A DNA stretch of 64,000 nt from Lachnospiraceae bacterium UBA7060 (GTDB taxonomy: Bacteria > Bacillota > Clostridia > Lachnospirales > Lachnospiraceae): the NCBI GenBank assembly GCA_002493835.1, contig DLAA01000132.1, positions 21,712 to 85,711 on the forward strand, written 5' to 3'. Positions 18,075-26,331 of this stretch are shown here, piece by piece. The notes under the pieces are model-generated. The model did no database searches, was not told where the DNA came from, and worked only from the letters and a program-made list of their open reading frames with translations. The position numbers and the translations under genes are program-made. The first letter of the stretch is position 1, and every line of letters starts with the position of its first letter.

Positions 18075-18476
18075 GTGGACTGGAAAGAAAAGAACAGCAA
18101 AGAGACGGGCGCTGTAAAAGAGGAAAGTTTGGAAAATGCAGAGTCTGTGGTCGATGCGGAGCCGGAGGAGGAGATTGAGACTGCGGCTCAGCGTGAGGCA
18201 AGAGAAAAGCGGGAAGAAGAAGAGAGACAGGCGAAGGCGCGGAAACGCAAGTTGATTCCCCCTTTTGTCATGCTGCTTGCTGGGGCGATCGTTAGTATTA
18301 CCATGCGTATTCTGCATTATGAGATGCAGGCAATGCTGATTATCCTGCTTTGTGTTTTGTTAGGTTTTTATTTTGTCGGGCGTATTCTGCAGATTATGCT
18401 TGACAGATTCGAGCTTCAAATACAGGAAGCTCATATGGAGGAGGGCGAGGTTATAGAGAAGGAGCCTTCAGAGTAA
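18075..18476 (+). CDS. Small membrane protein of the flagellar operon, unknown function
   Basis: I do not assign this protein to a functional family. It has 133 residues from a GTG start. The first 60 residues are strongly charged and Glu-rich with a predicted helix or coiled coil (REAREKREEEERQAKARKRK). Two membrane helices follow (about 62-79 and 87-106), and the tail is acidic. It sits between cheD and the sigma factor gene, co-directional and close to cheD, so it is probably expressed with the motility genes. A role in flagellar assembly or regulation is inference from location only. Confidence 0.75.
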   Translation: MDWKEKNSKETGAVKEESLENAESVVDAEPEEEIETAAQREAREKREEEERQAKARKRKLIPPFVMLLAGAIVSITMRILHYEMQAMLIILLCVLLGFYFVGRILQIMLDRFELQIQEAHMEEGEVIEKEPSE

Positions 18477-18480
18477 ACTG

Positions 18481-18526
18481 GTGTACTGTATCATTCATTT
18501 GACGAAATGTGAATGATACAGTACAC
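18481..18526 (+). other. Long hairpin between the membrane protein gene and the sigma factor gene
   Basis: A perfect 17-bp inverted repeat (GTGTACTGTATCATTCA at 18481-18497, complement at 18510-18526) encloses a 12-base loop in which TTT and AAA can pair to lengthen the stem. It starts four bases after a stop codon. There is no T-run after it, so it is not a standard intrinsic terminator. It could be an mRNA processing or stability element or a protein-binding palindrome. Confidence 0.8.
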
Positions 18527-18558
18527 TCATATAATAAAAAGGTGAGTAGGGACTCGGA

Positions 18559-19344
18559 ATGGACGATATAGGCAGAAAGAAACTCTGGGAGGACTACGCA
18601 TACACAAAGTCCCCTGAGATACGGGAAAAGATCATATTGGAGTACGCGCCGTTGGTGAAGGTGGTGGCCGGACGTCTGAGCATGTACCTCGGGTATAACG
18701 TAGAGTACGAGGATCTTGTAAGCTATGGGATATTTGGGTTGATTGACGCGATTGATAAATTTGACTGTCTTAAGGATGTCAAGTTCGAGACTTACGCTAG
18801 TCTGCGGATCAGAGGAGCGATACTGGATCAGATCCGCAAGATGGACTGGATTCCTCGTACCATTAGACAGAAACAAAAGCGGATTGATGCAGCCATTAAA
18901 GAGATTGAGGCGCAGCACGGCAGGAGTGCTACAGATGAGGAAATTGCTAGGTCTTTGGGTATTACGGATGAGGAATATCTTGACTGGCAGTCCCAGATGA
19001 AAATTACAAATGTAGTGTCTCTGAATGAATTCCTGGAGCAGGGCAGTGAGGTTTCCAATGAGGCTGGAAATACCAAAAGTGCGGCCTATGACTCTCCGGA
19101 GGAGATTCTGGAGAGAGATGAGTTAAAGAAAATGCTGGCGCAGGCACTTGAACTATTAACAGAGAAGGAACGAAAAGTAATTGTGTTATACTATTATGAA
19201 GATCTGACACTTAAGGAGATCAGCAATATATTGGAAGTGTCAGAGTCGAGAATTTCTCAGCTTCATACAAGGGCGTTACAGAAGATGAGGGGGAGGCTGG
19301 GTGATTATATCGGTATCCTTACAGATGCTGGCAGAAAAAAATAG
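18559..19344 (+). CDS. sigD: Flagellar sigma factor FliA/WhiG type (SigD)
   Basis: This sigma-70-family factor of the sigma-28 group directs RNA polymerase to late flagellar and chemotaxis promoters. Region 2 includes YEDLVSYGIFGLIDAIDKFD and KFETYASLRIRGAILDQIRK; region 3 follows with PRTIRQKQKRIDAA; and region 4 has LTEKERKVIVLYYYEDLTL then LKEISNILEVSESRISQLH, the helix-turn-helix. 261 residues. A large hairpin lies 33 bases upstream of the start and could tune its expression. An anti-sigma FlgM gene is not in the window. Confidence 0.95.
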   Translation: MDDIGRKKLWEDYAYTKSPEIREKIILEYAPLVKVVAGRLSMYLGYNVEYEDLVSYGIFGLIDAIDKFDCLKDVKFETYASLRIRGAILDQIRKMDWIPRTIRQKQKRIDAAIKEIEAQHGRSATDEEIARSLGITDEEYLDWQSQMKITNVVSLNEFLEQGSEVSNEAGNTKSAAYDSPEEILERDELKKMLAQALELLTEKERKVIVLYYYEDLTLKEISNILEVSESRISQLHTRALQKMRGRLGDYIGILTDAGRKK

Positions 19345-19358
19345 GGATAGAGGTGTTT

Positions 19359-20948
19359 ATGAACGGATATTTTAGATTGATAAACAAGGAGAATGGGTCT
19401 TTCCTCAGGCTGCTTCCACCATCTGGGGATGGAAAGCCCGTCGATGTGATTGATGTAGTTGAGTATTTGACGATGAAGAACTACACTTGTGATATGGCGG
19501 GGTTGAAACGTGCGGTAGAGGGTGCAGGAAAAGAAGCGCAAGAAATCAGACTTAACAATGAAAAGCGATTTCCGGAGAGAGAATGTTATAAACTGTCGAT
19601 CGGGGCTGATAAGATGCAGGCTTATGCAAAGTTCTATGCGGCTTCCGAGGGCGGAGAGAATATGACAGCCCAGGAGATGATAAATGATTTGAAGCTTCGA
19701 GGAATCAAGTGCGGTATCCGCACGGATGCCATCGAAGGTTTTTTTGCGAAGAGAAACTATTTGGAAGAGATTTTGGTAGCGGAGGGGAAAGAGCCTGTTC
19801 AAGGAAAGCATGCATATATTGAATATCAATTTAACACAGACAAAAAAGCAAAGCCTACTTTGAACGAAGATGGAAGTGTAGATTTCTTTCATCTGAATAT
19901 ACTGAATCATTGTAACAAGGGTGACGTGCTGGCAATCCTGCATCCGGAGACACCAGGAAAACCGGGTGAAGATCTATTGGGAAATAGGATTCAGCCTGCA
20001 GAAGTGCGAAAAGAAACTTTAAAATACGGAAATAATATTGACATATCAGATGATCGAACTATGCTTATTTCCCGAGTGGATGGTCATGTGGAGCTGGTGG
20101 AGGGATCTGTTTTTGTCTCGGACGAATTGGTGGTGGAGAACGTGGATAATTCCACCGGCAATATCGAGTATGAAGGTAATGTACAGATCAACGGCAATGT
20201 TGCCACAAATTTCCAGGTGTCTGCTAAGGGAAATATCATGGTTAAGGGTGTAGTGGAGGGTGCACAGCTTACAGCCGGCGGTAATATTATTATTGCAAGA
20301 GGAATGAACGGTATGGGCCGGGGAGTCTTGAAGGCCGGCGGTAATATCATTTCAAAATTTTTGGAGAACGCAACTGCAGAGGCGGAAGGTTATGTGGCTT
20401 CTGAATCTATTCTGCACAGCAGGGTGACAGCGGGAAGCGAGGTTAATGTGGATGGCAGGCGGGGGTTCATCACGGGTGGAAAGGTCTGTGCTGCAGGGAG
20501 CATAAATGTAAAAACACTTGGATCCGAGATGGGGGCGTCCACCGTTGTGGAGGTGGGCACTGATCCAAGGATCAAAGCACGCATCAACCAGCTGCAAAAG
20601 CAGATTGGCGAGGATACAAAGCTGCTGCAGACGGTACAGCCTACGTTAATTTTTGCAAAGCAGAAGCTTGCCAAGGGTGTGAAATTGAGTCCCGAACAAA
20701 TTCAACAAGTACAGTCTATGGCGGCATTGAATCAACAGAAAACAGAGGCGATAACTGCTGCTAACAAGGAAATGGAAGAATTGCAAAAGCAAGTGGGAAA
20801 TGAAGCGGAAACAATGGTCCGTGTAAAGGGCGAAGTTTATCCGGGAACACAGATTTGTATCGGGGACGTGTCTATGGTAGTGCAGAAGACAATGCATTAC
20901 TGCCGTTTTGTCAAAGAGCGTGGAGATGTGAAGATGGCGCCGCTCTAA
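19359..20948 (+). CDS. FapA/DUF342-family flagellar-associated protein
   Basis: The 529-residue protein has the FapA (DUF342) layout. A N-terminal domain contains ILHPETPGKPGEDLLGNRI. A central beta-helix-like region shows repeated GNV/GNI turns (IEYEGNVQINGNVATNF, GNIMVKGVVEGA, GNIIIARGM, GNIISKF). A C-terminal coiled coil spans about residues 405-480. A GTG at 19353 is in frame, but AGAGGTG fits the ATG at 19359. FapA proteins are linked to flagellar function in Vibrio and occur next to sigD in many Clostridia; their molecular role is unclear. Confidence 0.88.
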   Translation: MNGYFRLINKENGSFLRLLPPSGDGKPVDVIDVVEYLTMKNYTCDMAGLKRAVEGAGKEAQEIRLNNEKRFPERECYKLSIGADKMQAYAKFYAASEGGENMTAQEMINDLKLRGIKCGIRTDAIEGFFAKRNYLEEILVAEGKEPVQGKHAYIEYQFNTDKKAKPTLNEDGSVDFFHLNILNHCNKGDVLAILHPETPGKPGEDLLGNRIQPAEVRKETLKYGNNIDISDDRTMLISRVDGHVELVEGSVFVSDELVVENVDNSTGNIEYEGNVQINGNVATNFQVSAKGNIMVKGVVEGAQLTAGGNIIIARGMNGMGRGVLKAGGNIISKFLENATAEAEGYVASESILHSRVTAGSEVNVDGRRGFITGGKVCAAGSINVKTLGSEMGASTVVEVGTDPRIKARINQLQKQIGEDTKLLQTVQPTLIFAKQKLAKGVKLSPEQIQQVQSMAALNQQKTEAITAANKEMEELQKQVGNEAETMVRVKGEVYPGTQICIGDVSMVVQKTMHYCRFVKERGDVKMAPL

Positions 20949-20969
20949 ATTGTTGGGAGGAATGCGAAG

Positions 20970-21287
20970 ATGGCGATTGGTTTTGTGGAGATGCAGGGAC
21001 AGATCACAAGGGCCCAGGATTTTACAACAGTCAAGCATAATGAGGACACCAAGGGTTTGGTTGATCAGTCAAATTTCGGGCAGCAGATGACAAAACAAGT
21101 GGAAAGACAGGTACAAAGGGTCAACCAGAGAGAACAGGCGCAGAACCGTCAGAAAAAATTTGACGCAAAAGAAAAGGGCAGCAATGAATATCATGGAGAC
21201 GGCGGACGCGGCAGAAAGAGAAAGGAACAGGAAGTTGACGGTAAGGTGCTGTTGAAGGGTGTGAGTACCTTTGATATTTCAGGGTAG
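20970..21287 (+). CDS. Small conserved-looking protein of unknown function in the flagellar operon
   Basis: This 105-residue protein is hydrophilic and very basic in the middle, with many Gln, Arg and Lys residues (about 40-85) and a defined C-terminus ending VLLKGVSTFDISG. There is no signal peptide or membrane segment. It starts at an ATG after TTGGGAGG at 20953-20960 and lies 21 bases after the FapA-like gene. The flanking spacing and ribosome binding site argue that it is real. I recognise no domain. Confidence 0.72.
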   Translation: MAIGFVEMQGQITRAQDFTTVKHNEDTKGLVDQSNFGQQMTKQVERQVQRVNQREQAQNRQKKFDAKEKGSNEYHGDGGRGRKRKEQEVDGKVLLKGVSTFDISG

Positions 21288-21325
21288 AACACAGGGCAAA
21301 AGACCAGATTACGAAAGGAAAAAAC

Positions 21326-22396
21326 ATGAGTGTGACAGAGATCGTTCTGATCATTATCGGTGCAGGAATATTTCTTTTGGGATATCTTTTGCCTGCAGGA
21401 AAAAGGAATAAAGAGGAAGAAGTACAGTTAATCAGTGAAACTGAGATCAGGAAAATGGTGGAGGGCGAAACAGAGACTGTCAGACAGAAGGTTTCTGATA
21501 TTGTGGATGAGACGATCGGTTATTCGATTGAGAAAACGGAACGTGCTATGGAGCGCGTGGCAAATGAAAAAATTATGGCAGTGAACGAATATTCGGATAC
21601 CGTGTTGGAAGAAATCAACAAGAATCACAAGGAAGTAACCTTTCTCTATGATATGCTCAATGATAAGCATGAGACGCTGCTAACAAGTATAGCTGAAGCG
21701 AATCAGGCGGTTGATGAGATTAAACAGACTGTGCGCGACGCGGAAATTACAGCTTTGGAGACAGCACAAAAAGCAAAGGATGCCGAGGGCGTGGCACAGG
21801 AGGCCCTAGTGCGGATTCGAAATGCGGAATTGTCTGCGTTAGATGCACAGGACGCAGTGCAGGAGGCTGTAGAATCCGTAATGGGGGCGGTGAAGGATAC
21901 CCGGACGGATATATGGTCTCTCCACAATAGTCGGACTTATGCTTTGGATGTGGTGGAAGAAGCGAGAGAGGTGCAGGATGATATTCCTGCGCAGGAAGAA
22001 ATCATTTACGAGCCGGTGGTGGAGCAGGAACCGGAACCTGTTTTGCAACAACAGCAGCAGGAAGAGATTGTAGAGGAGGCTGAATTTCAACCTATCAAAC
22101 CCAGACGTGTGGAGATTATCCATGAGCCTGAGGCGGACTATGTGGCGCAGGAGCCGGACATCTCTGCCAGTGCAGCTTTTGCAGAGATGGGCATATTTGG
22201 GAAAAAAGAGCCTGCATTGGAGGAGCCAAGGGGAGTGGATATTCATTTTGCCAAGGGAAAGGATAACGGGCGTAATAGTAACGAGAGAATTTTGGAACTT
22301 CACAAAGCTGGTAAGTCTAATATGGCGATTGCCAAGGAACTGGGACTTGGTTTGGGGGAAGTGAAACTGGTGATAGACCTGTTCGAGGGAATGTAG
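21326..22396 (+). CDS. Membrane-anchored coiled-coil protein with HTH-like C-terminus (DUF6115-like)
   Basis: The 356-residue protein has an N-terminal membrane helix (about residues 4-24, IVLIIIGAGIFLLGYLLP), a long region of heptad-rich helix (about 30-210), a Glu/Gln/Pro-rich spacer, and a compact C-terminus, ILELHKAGKSNMAIAKELGL, that reads like a helix-turn-helix of the DUF6115 type found in Firmicute flagellar operons. The C-terminal motif in a membrane-anchored protein is unusual and may be a protein-interaction module rather than a DNA binder. It is one base from the next gene. Confidence 0.8.
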   Translation: MSVTEIVLIIIGAGIFLLGYLLPAGKRNKEEEVQLISETEIRKMVEGETETVRQKVSDIVDETIGYSIEKTERAMERVANEKIMAVNEYSDTVLEEINKNHKEVTFLYDMLNDKHETLLTSIAEANQAVDEIKQTVRDAEITALETAQKAKDAEGVAQEALVRIRNAELSALDAQDAVQEAVESVMGAVKDTRTDIWSLHNSRTYALDVVEEAREVQDDIPAQEEIIYEPVVEQEPEPVLQQQQQEEIVEEAEFQPIKPRRVEIIHEPEADYVAQEPDISASAAFAEMGIFGKKEPALEEPRGVDIHFAKGKDNGRNSNERILELHKAGKSNMAIAKELGLGLGEVKLVIDLFEGM

Positions 22397-22397
22397 C

Positions 22398-23072
22398 ATG
22401 GAGAAAAAATACTATTTTCGGGGACTCGGTCTGGGTATTATCGTAACGGCTGTTATAATGGGTATCGCTCTTTCAGGCAGCAGAAAAAGTGAACTGACGG
22501 ATGATGAGATAATAGCCAGAGCAAAGGAGTTGGGGATGATTGAGGATTCCCGTCTTCTGGATTCTCCTGAGGAAAAAGAGAATGCCGCAGACAATAAGGG
22601 AAACGGGAATGCGGAGACCTCAGTAAAAATGGATGAGGCGGTTGATAAGGAGAGTGTTGAGGAAAAGCAGGTGGCACTCAAACAGAAAGAGGAGAAGCCT
22701 GTGGTGGGTACGCCTGAGCCTAAGTCGGAAAAAGAGCCGGTTGATGCCAAAGATAAGGATGAGCCGGCTGTATCGGAGCCAGCATCCTCTGTGCAGGAGA
22801 AGCCGCGGGCGGATACCAACGAGATGACAAAGCAGGATGAGGACGTGCCGGTGCCTGAGACGGGCGGGGCAAAGAGCATAACTATTACAAGTGGTGATGG
22901 TTCCTATACGGTGGCCAAAAAGCTGGCGGAGGCAGGAGTTGTAAATTCGGCGGATTCCTATGATGACTATTTGTGTGCGAACGGCTATGATAAAAAGCTT
23001 AGGCCTGGTACTTTTGAGATTCCGGCAAATGCCAGTGAGGAGCAGATAGCTCGGATTGTCACGGGGCAGTAA
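22398..23072 (+). CDS. Membrane-anchored protein with a short YceG/MltG-like domain
   Basis: The 224-residue protein has an N-terminal membrane helix (about 9-26), a long acidic Glu/Lys/Pro spacer (about 30-155), and a C-terminal domain of about 65 residues: DGSYTVAKKLAEAGVVNSAD followed by LRPGTFEIPANASEEQIARI. This matches the LysM-like N-terminal subdomain of MltG (YceG) endolytic transglycosylases. The catalytic part of MltG is absent, so it is probably a peptidoglycan-binding or regulatory protein, not an enzyme. It starts one base after the preceding stop. Confidence 0.78.
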   Translation: MEKKYYFRGLGLGIIVTAVIMGIALSGSRKSELTDDEIIARAKELGMIEDSRLLDSPEEKENAADNKGNGNAETSVKMDEAVDKESVEEKQVALKQKEEKPVVGTPEPKSEKEPVDAKDKDEPAVSEPASSVQEKPRADTNEMTKQDEDVPVPETGGAKSITITSGDGSYTVAKKLAEAGVVNSADSYDDYLCANGYDKKLRPGTFEIPANASEEQIARIVTGQ

Positions 23073-23105
23073 TCAACTTAAAAATGCTAACAAAGGAGAG
23101 AGGTT

Positions 23106-25190
23106 ATGAGATCCATCAAGGCAAGAATTTTGACAACGGTAATTGTGTGTACTCTTCTATCATCCTTGATTTGCGGAGGGGTCAGTATTGTCAATTCTGC
23201 AAAGACTGTGTATGAGGATTCCCAGAAGGAAATGCAGTATGCCTGCGAAAATCAGGCGGCCCAGCTAAATTCGAATATGGGCAGTGTGGAACAGGCTGTT
23301 ACGACGGCATATCATGTAGTACTACAGCAGCTGACTGATGTGAATGCGTTCAAGACAGATAAGGCATATGTCGATGCTTTTACTGCAATTATGAGTGAAA
23401 TGCTCTATGAGGTGGGTGGGAATACGGCAGGAGCACTGACTGCTTATATTCGCTATAACCCTGATTTTACGGAACCGGACAGTGGTGTTTTTTGGAGCAG
23501 AAGCAGCGATAGTGAGCAGTTTTCAGCAGTCGTGCCCACAGATTTTTCCATGTACTCACCGGATGATCTGGAGCACGTGGGCTGGTACTACATACCTGTG
23601 AAGAACGGGAAGCCGACATGGATGGCTCCTTACTTAAATTCTAATATTAATGTTTACATGGTGTCCTATGTGATCCCAATTGTTATCGACGGGGAGTCTA
23701 TTGGCATTATCGGAATGGATATCTCATTTGATAAATTTACAGCTGTGGTGGATAGTGCAAAGATGTTTGACACCGGATTTGCTTTTTTGGCTGATGAACA
23801 GGGCAATGTCGCTTATCACAAATCTGTTGAACAGGGAACGTCCATCTCAGAGATTGAAGATACCGGCTCCATGGCGGCGGCTTTGACAGACTCCTCCAGA
23901 GAAGGGCAGGTGGTCAGTTATACCTATCAGGGTGAGAGCAAGGATATGTGCTATATCAGTCTGATAAACGGTATGCGTTATGTGTTGACAGCACCAGAGT
24001 CGGAGATGAGGAGCGCAGCTGGCCGGATCGCAACGCTGATTATCATCGGTGCATTGGTTGCGGTAGTAATTGCGATAGTAATCGGAACGATTATGGGTAT
24101 GGCGATCACCAGGCCTATCACACAGATCAGCGATATTGTGGCTACAACGGCAACATTTAATTTTGCCAGAAATGAGAACAGTGACAGGCTTTGCAAACGG
24201 CATGACGAGAGTGGTAATATGGCTAATTCTTTGAGGGAGATGCGTGCCAGTCTGCGTGCTATGGTTGCAGATATCAAGACAACCTATTCGGATCTGGATA
24301 ATACGCTGGTGAAGCTTTCGGATACCACTGAGCGAGTACAGAGCATGAGCGGGGCAAATTCAGAAATGACCCAGGGGCTTGCTGCAGCTATGGAAGAGAC
24401 GGCTGCAGCTATGGAGACTGTTAACAATACAGTGAGTAAGATCAGAGAGAGTGCTCAAATTCTCCGAGACAATTCCGAAAAGGGTGAGAAAGCTTCTCTG
24501 GAGAGCAAAATGCGAGCTGATGATTTGAAGAATGTTACGGGAGCGGCGCAGGAAAAGACTACTCAGATGTATCTGGGAGTGCAGAAAAAGAGTGCGGAAG
24601 CTATGGAGCAGGCACGGGCGGTAGAAAAGATTAATCAGCTTACACAGTCTATTCTGGATATTTCAGGACAGACAAATCTCCTTGCGCTCAACGCTTCCAT
24701 CGAAGCGGCCAGAGCAGGTGAAGCGGGAAGAGGTTTCGCAGTGGTGGCTGATGAAATCGGAGGGCTGGCTTCTCAGACTTCTTCGACGGTGAGTAATATC
24801 AACGGTATAACCACGGAAGTCAATCAGGCGGTGGGGAATATGGAGTCCTGCCTGCAGGAAACCATCGCCTTTCTGGAGGAGACAGTGCTCAAGGATTACA
24901 GCGATTTTATGGATGTGGCGGACAAATATAAGCAGGATGCTGCTTACTTCGAGGAGAATATGAAGAATCTCGTCTACGAGATGGATGCACTCCTTGGTGC
25001 GATTGTGCAAATTGCAGAGTCAGTCAGCAACATCACGGTGACAGTGGGCGAGGCGGCCAATAATATAAGTAGTATCGCGCAGAAGACGCAGGATGTATCA
25101 CAGCTTGTGGAAGGCAACGCAGAACTAGTGGAAACCAACTCAGAGAATGTGGTGAAGCTAAAAAATATCGTGGATATGTTCAAAAATTAA
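23106..25190 (+). CDS. Methyl-accepting chemotaxis protein with double-Cache-type sensor
   Basis: This 694-residue chemoreceptor has a first membrane helix (about residues 9-29), a periplasmic-side sensor of about 260 residues that reads as a dCache domain ([40 protein letters not shown]), a second helix (about 304-329), a HAMP region, and a signalling domain with the conserved tip [20 protein letters not shown] followed by [10 protein letters not shown]. The ligand cannot be told from sequence. It is the last gene of the motility operon and is followed by two terminator-like hairpins. Confidence 0.95.
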   Translation: MRSIKARILTTVIVCTLLSSLICGGVSIVNSAKTVYEDSQKEMQYACENQAAQLNSNMGSVEQAVTTAYHVVLQQLTDVNAFKTDKAYVDAFTAIMSEMLYEVGGNTAGALTAYIRYNPDFTEPDSGVFWSRSSDSEQFSAVVPTDFSMYSPDDLEHVGWYYIPVKNGKPTWMAPYLNSNINVYMVSYVIPIVIDGESIGIIGMDISFDKFTAVVDSAKMFDTGFAFLADEQGNVAYHKSVEQGTSISEIEDTGSMAAALTDSSREGQVVSYTYQGESKDMCYISLINGMRYVLTAPESEMRSAAGRIATLIIIGALVAVVIAIVIGTIMGMAITRPITQISDIVATTATFNFARNENSDRLCKRHDESGNMANSLREMRASLRAMVADIKTTYSDLDNTLVKLSDTTERVQSMSGANSEMTQGLAAAMEETAAAMETVNNTVSKIRESAQILRDNSEKGEKASLESKMRADDLKNVTGAAQEKTTQMYLGVQKKSAEAMEQARAVEKINQLTQSILDISGQTNLLALNASIEAARAGEAGRGFAVVADEIGGLASQTSSTVSNINGITTEVNQAVGNMESCLQETIAFLEETVLKDYSDFMDVADKYKQDAAYFEENMKNLVYEMDALLGAIVQIAESVSNITVTVGEAANNISSIAQKTQDVSQLVEGNAELVETNSENVVKLKNIVDMFKN

Positions 25191-25202
25191 TACGTGAAAT
25201 TT

Positions 25203-25250
25203 AGTGCTTCTTTGCAAATGTCCACTGGCATGAGCATTAGAAGCACTTTT
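25203..25250 (+). terminator. Terminator-like hairpin after the chemoreceptor gene
   Basis: AGTGCTTCT at 25203-25211 pairs perfectly with AGAAGCACT at 25239-25247, followed by a short TTTT run at 25247-25250. The loop is long (27 bases) but holds a smaller ATG/CAT pairing. It starts 12 bases after the end of the operon's last gene. Confidence 0.6.
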
Positions 25251-25257
25251 CGCGTTT

Positions 25258-25283
25258 CCCCCTCTTGCAAGGGGGATTCTTTT
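25258..25283 (+). terminator. Second terminator-like hairpin ending the motility operon
   Basis: CCCCCT at 25258-25263 pairs with AGGGGG at 25270-25275 across a six-base loop, followed by ATTCTTTT. With the preceding hairpin it probably ends the flagellar transcript. The DNA overlaps the -35 box of the rpsB promoter. Confidence 0.6.
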
Positions 25284-25293
25284 GTGTTATAGT
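25265..25293 (+). promoter_or_regulatory. Sigma-A-type promoter for rpsB-tsf
   Basis: TTGCAA (25265-25270) and TATAGT (25288-25293) are separated by exactly 17 bases. The expected start near 25300 gives a leader of about 200 bases before rpsB. The -35 box lies inside the second terminator hairpin. Confidence 0.7.
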
Positions 25294-25299
25294 AACAAA

Positions 25300-25501
25300 G
25301 TGTGCGTAAGGCGCATGTATCCTATAAATCACATATACCCAGCCCATGCCGGTGCCTTTTTATGCGCAGGGAAGCACAGAGAAATTTGCTGCAGACGAAG
25401 CACGTGCTTTGTGCATCGGGCAGAGAGAAGTTTTTTCTGCCTGATTGCGGGTGGCAGGGAGGCGAAAGGTATATGGCAGACAACCAAATGGAGGTAGAGA
25501 C
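25300..25501 (+). promoter_or_regulatory. Long 5' leader of rpsB, candidate S2 autoregulatory leader
   Basis: About 200 untranslated bases separate the promoter from rpsB. Visible structure includes an eight-pair stem with CGGGCAGA at 25417-25424 and TCTGCCTG at 25436-25443 (one G-T pair). Ribosomal protein S2 operons in Firmicutes are often controlled through their leaders; that this one is so controlled is inference. Small open frames here lack good start signals. Confidence 0.45.
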
Positions 25502-26248
25502 ATGAGTGTTATTTCAATGAAGCAGTTACTGGAGGCAGGCGTTCATTTTGGACATCAGACAAGAAGATGGAACCCGAAGATGGCTCCCTACATCTTCACA
25601 GAGAGAAACGGCATCCATATCATCGACTTACAGAAGTCTGTAGGTAAGGTGGATGAGGCTTACAAGGCGGTGTTTGATGTAGTAGCACAGGGTGGAACGA
25701 TCCTTTTTGTCGGAACGAAAAAGCAGGCGCAGGATGCGGTTAAGACTGAGGCGGAGCGCTGCGGAATGTACTATGTAAATGAGAGATGGCTGGGCGGCAT
25801 GCTTACAAACTTTAAGACAATCCAGTCCAGAGTAGAGAGATTAAAGGCTATCGAGAGAATGGCGGAGGATGGAACTTTTGATGTGCTTCCCAAGAAGGAA
25901 GTAATCAAAATTAGGAAAGAATGGGAGAAGCTTGAGAAGAATCTGGGCGGCATTAAGAATATGACTAGAACTCCTGACTGTATCTTCGTGGTAGATCCCA
26001 AGAAGGAGAGAATCTGTGTGCAGGAGGCTCATACGCTCGGCATTACGCTGATTGGCATCGGTGATACGAACTGTGATCCTGAGGAGCTTGATTATATCAT
26101 TCCCGGAAACGACGATGCAATCCGGGCGGTAAAACTGATTGTTTCTAAGATGGCTGATGCTGTCGTTGAGGCGAATCAGGGTGCAGAAGCTGATGATTAT
26201 GCGTCTGAAGCGGAGGCTGAGAAGGTAGAAGAATCTGACGGGGAATAA
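25502..26248 (+). CDS. rpsB: 30S ribosomal protein S2
   Basis: S2 binds the 30S subunit late in assembly and is needed for S1-type interactions. The protein has 248 residues starting [20 protein letters not shown], with [20 protein letters not shown] and [13 protein letters not shown], all hallmarks of S2. The frame is open upstream to 25445, but GGAGG at 25491-25495 points to the ATG at 25502. Its C-terminal tail is acidic. It is followed by tsf, the usual partner. Confidence 0.98.
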   Translation: MSVISMKQLLEAGVHFGHQTRRWNPKMAPYIFTERNGIHIIDLQKSVGKVDEAYKAVFDVVAQGGTILFVGTKKQAQDAVKTEAERCGMYYVNERWLGGMLTNFKTIQSRVERLKAIERMAEDGTFDVLPKKEVIKIRKEWEKLEKNLGGIKNMTRTPDCIFVVDPKKERICVQEAHTLGITLIGIGDTNCDPEELDYIIPGNDDAIRAVKLIVSKMADAVVEANQGAEADDYASEAEAEKVEESDGE

Positions 26249-26331
26249 TATGGAAAAGTGTTGCACATGCAATTCGCGAAGACGCGGGCTAAACGCTATT
26301 GGGAAAGATAATATATTAGGAGGAAAAATAG

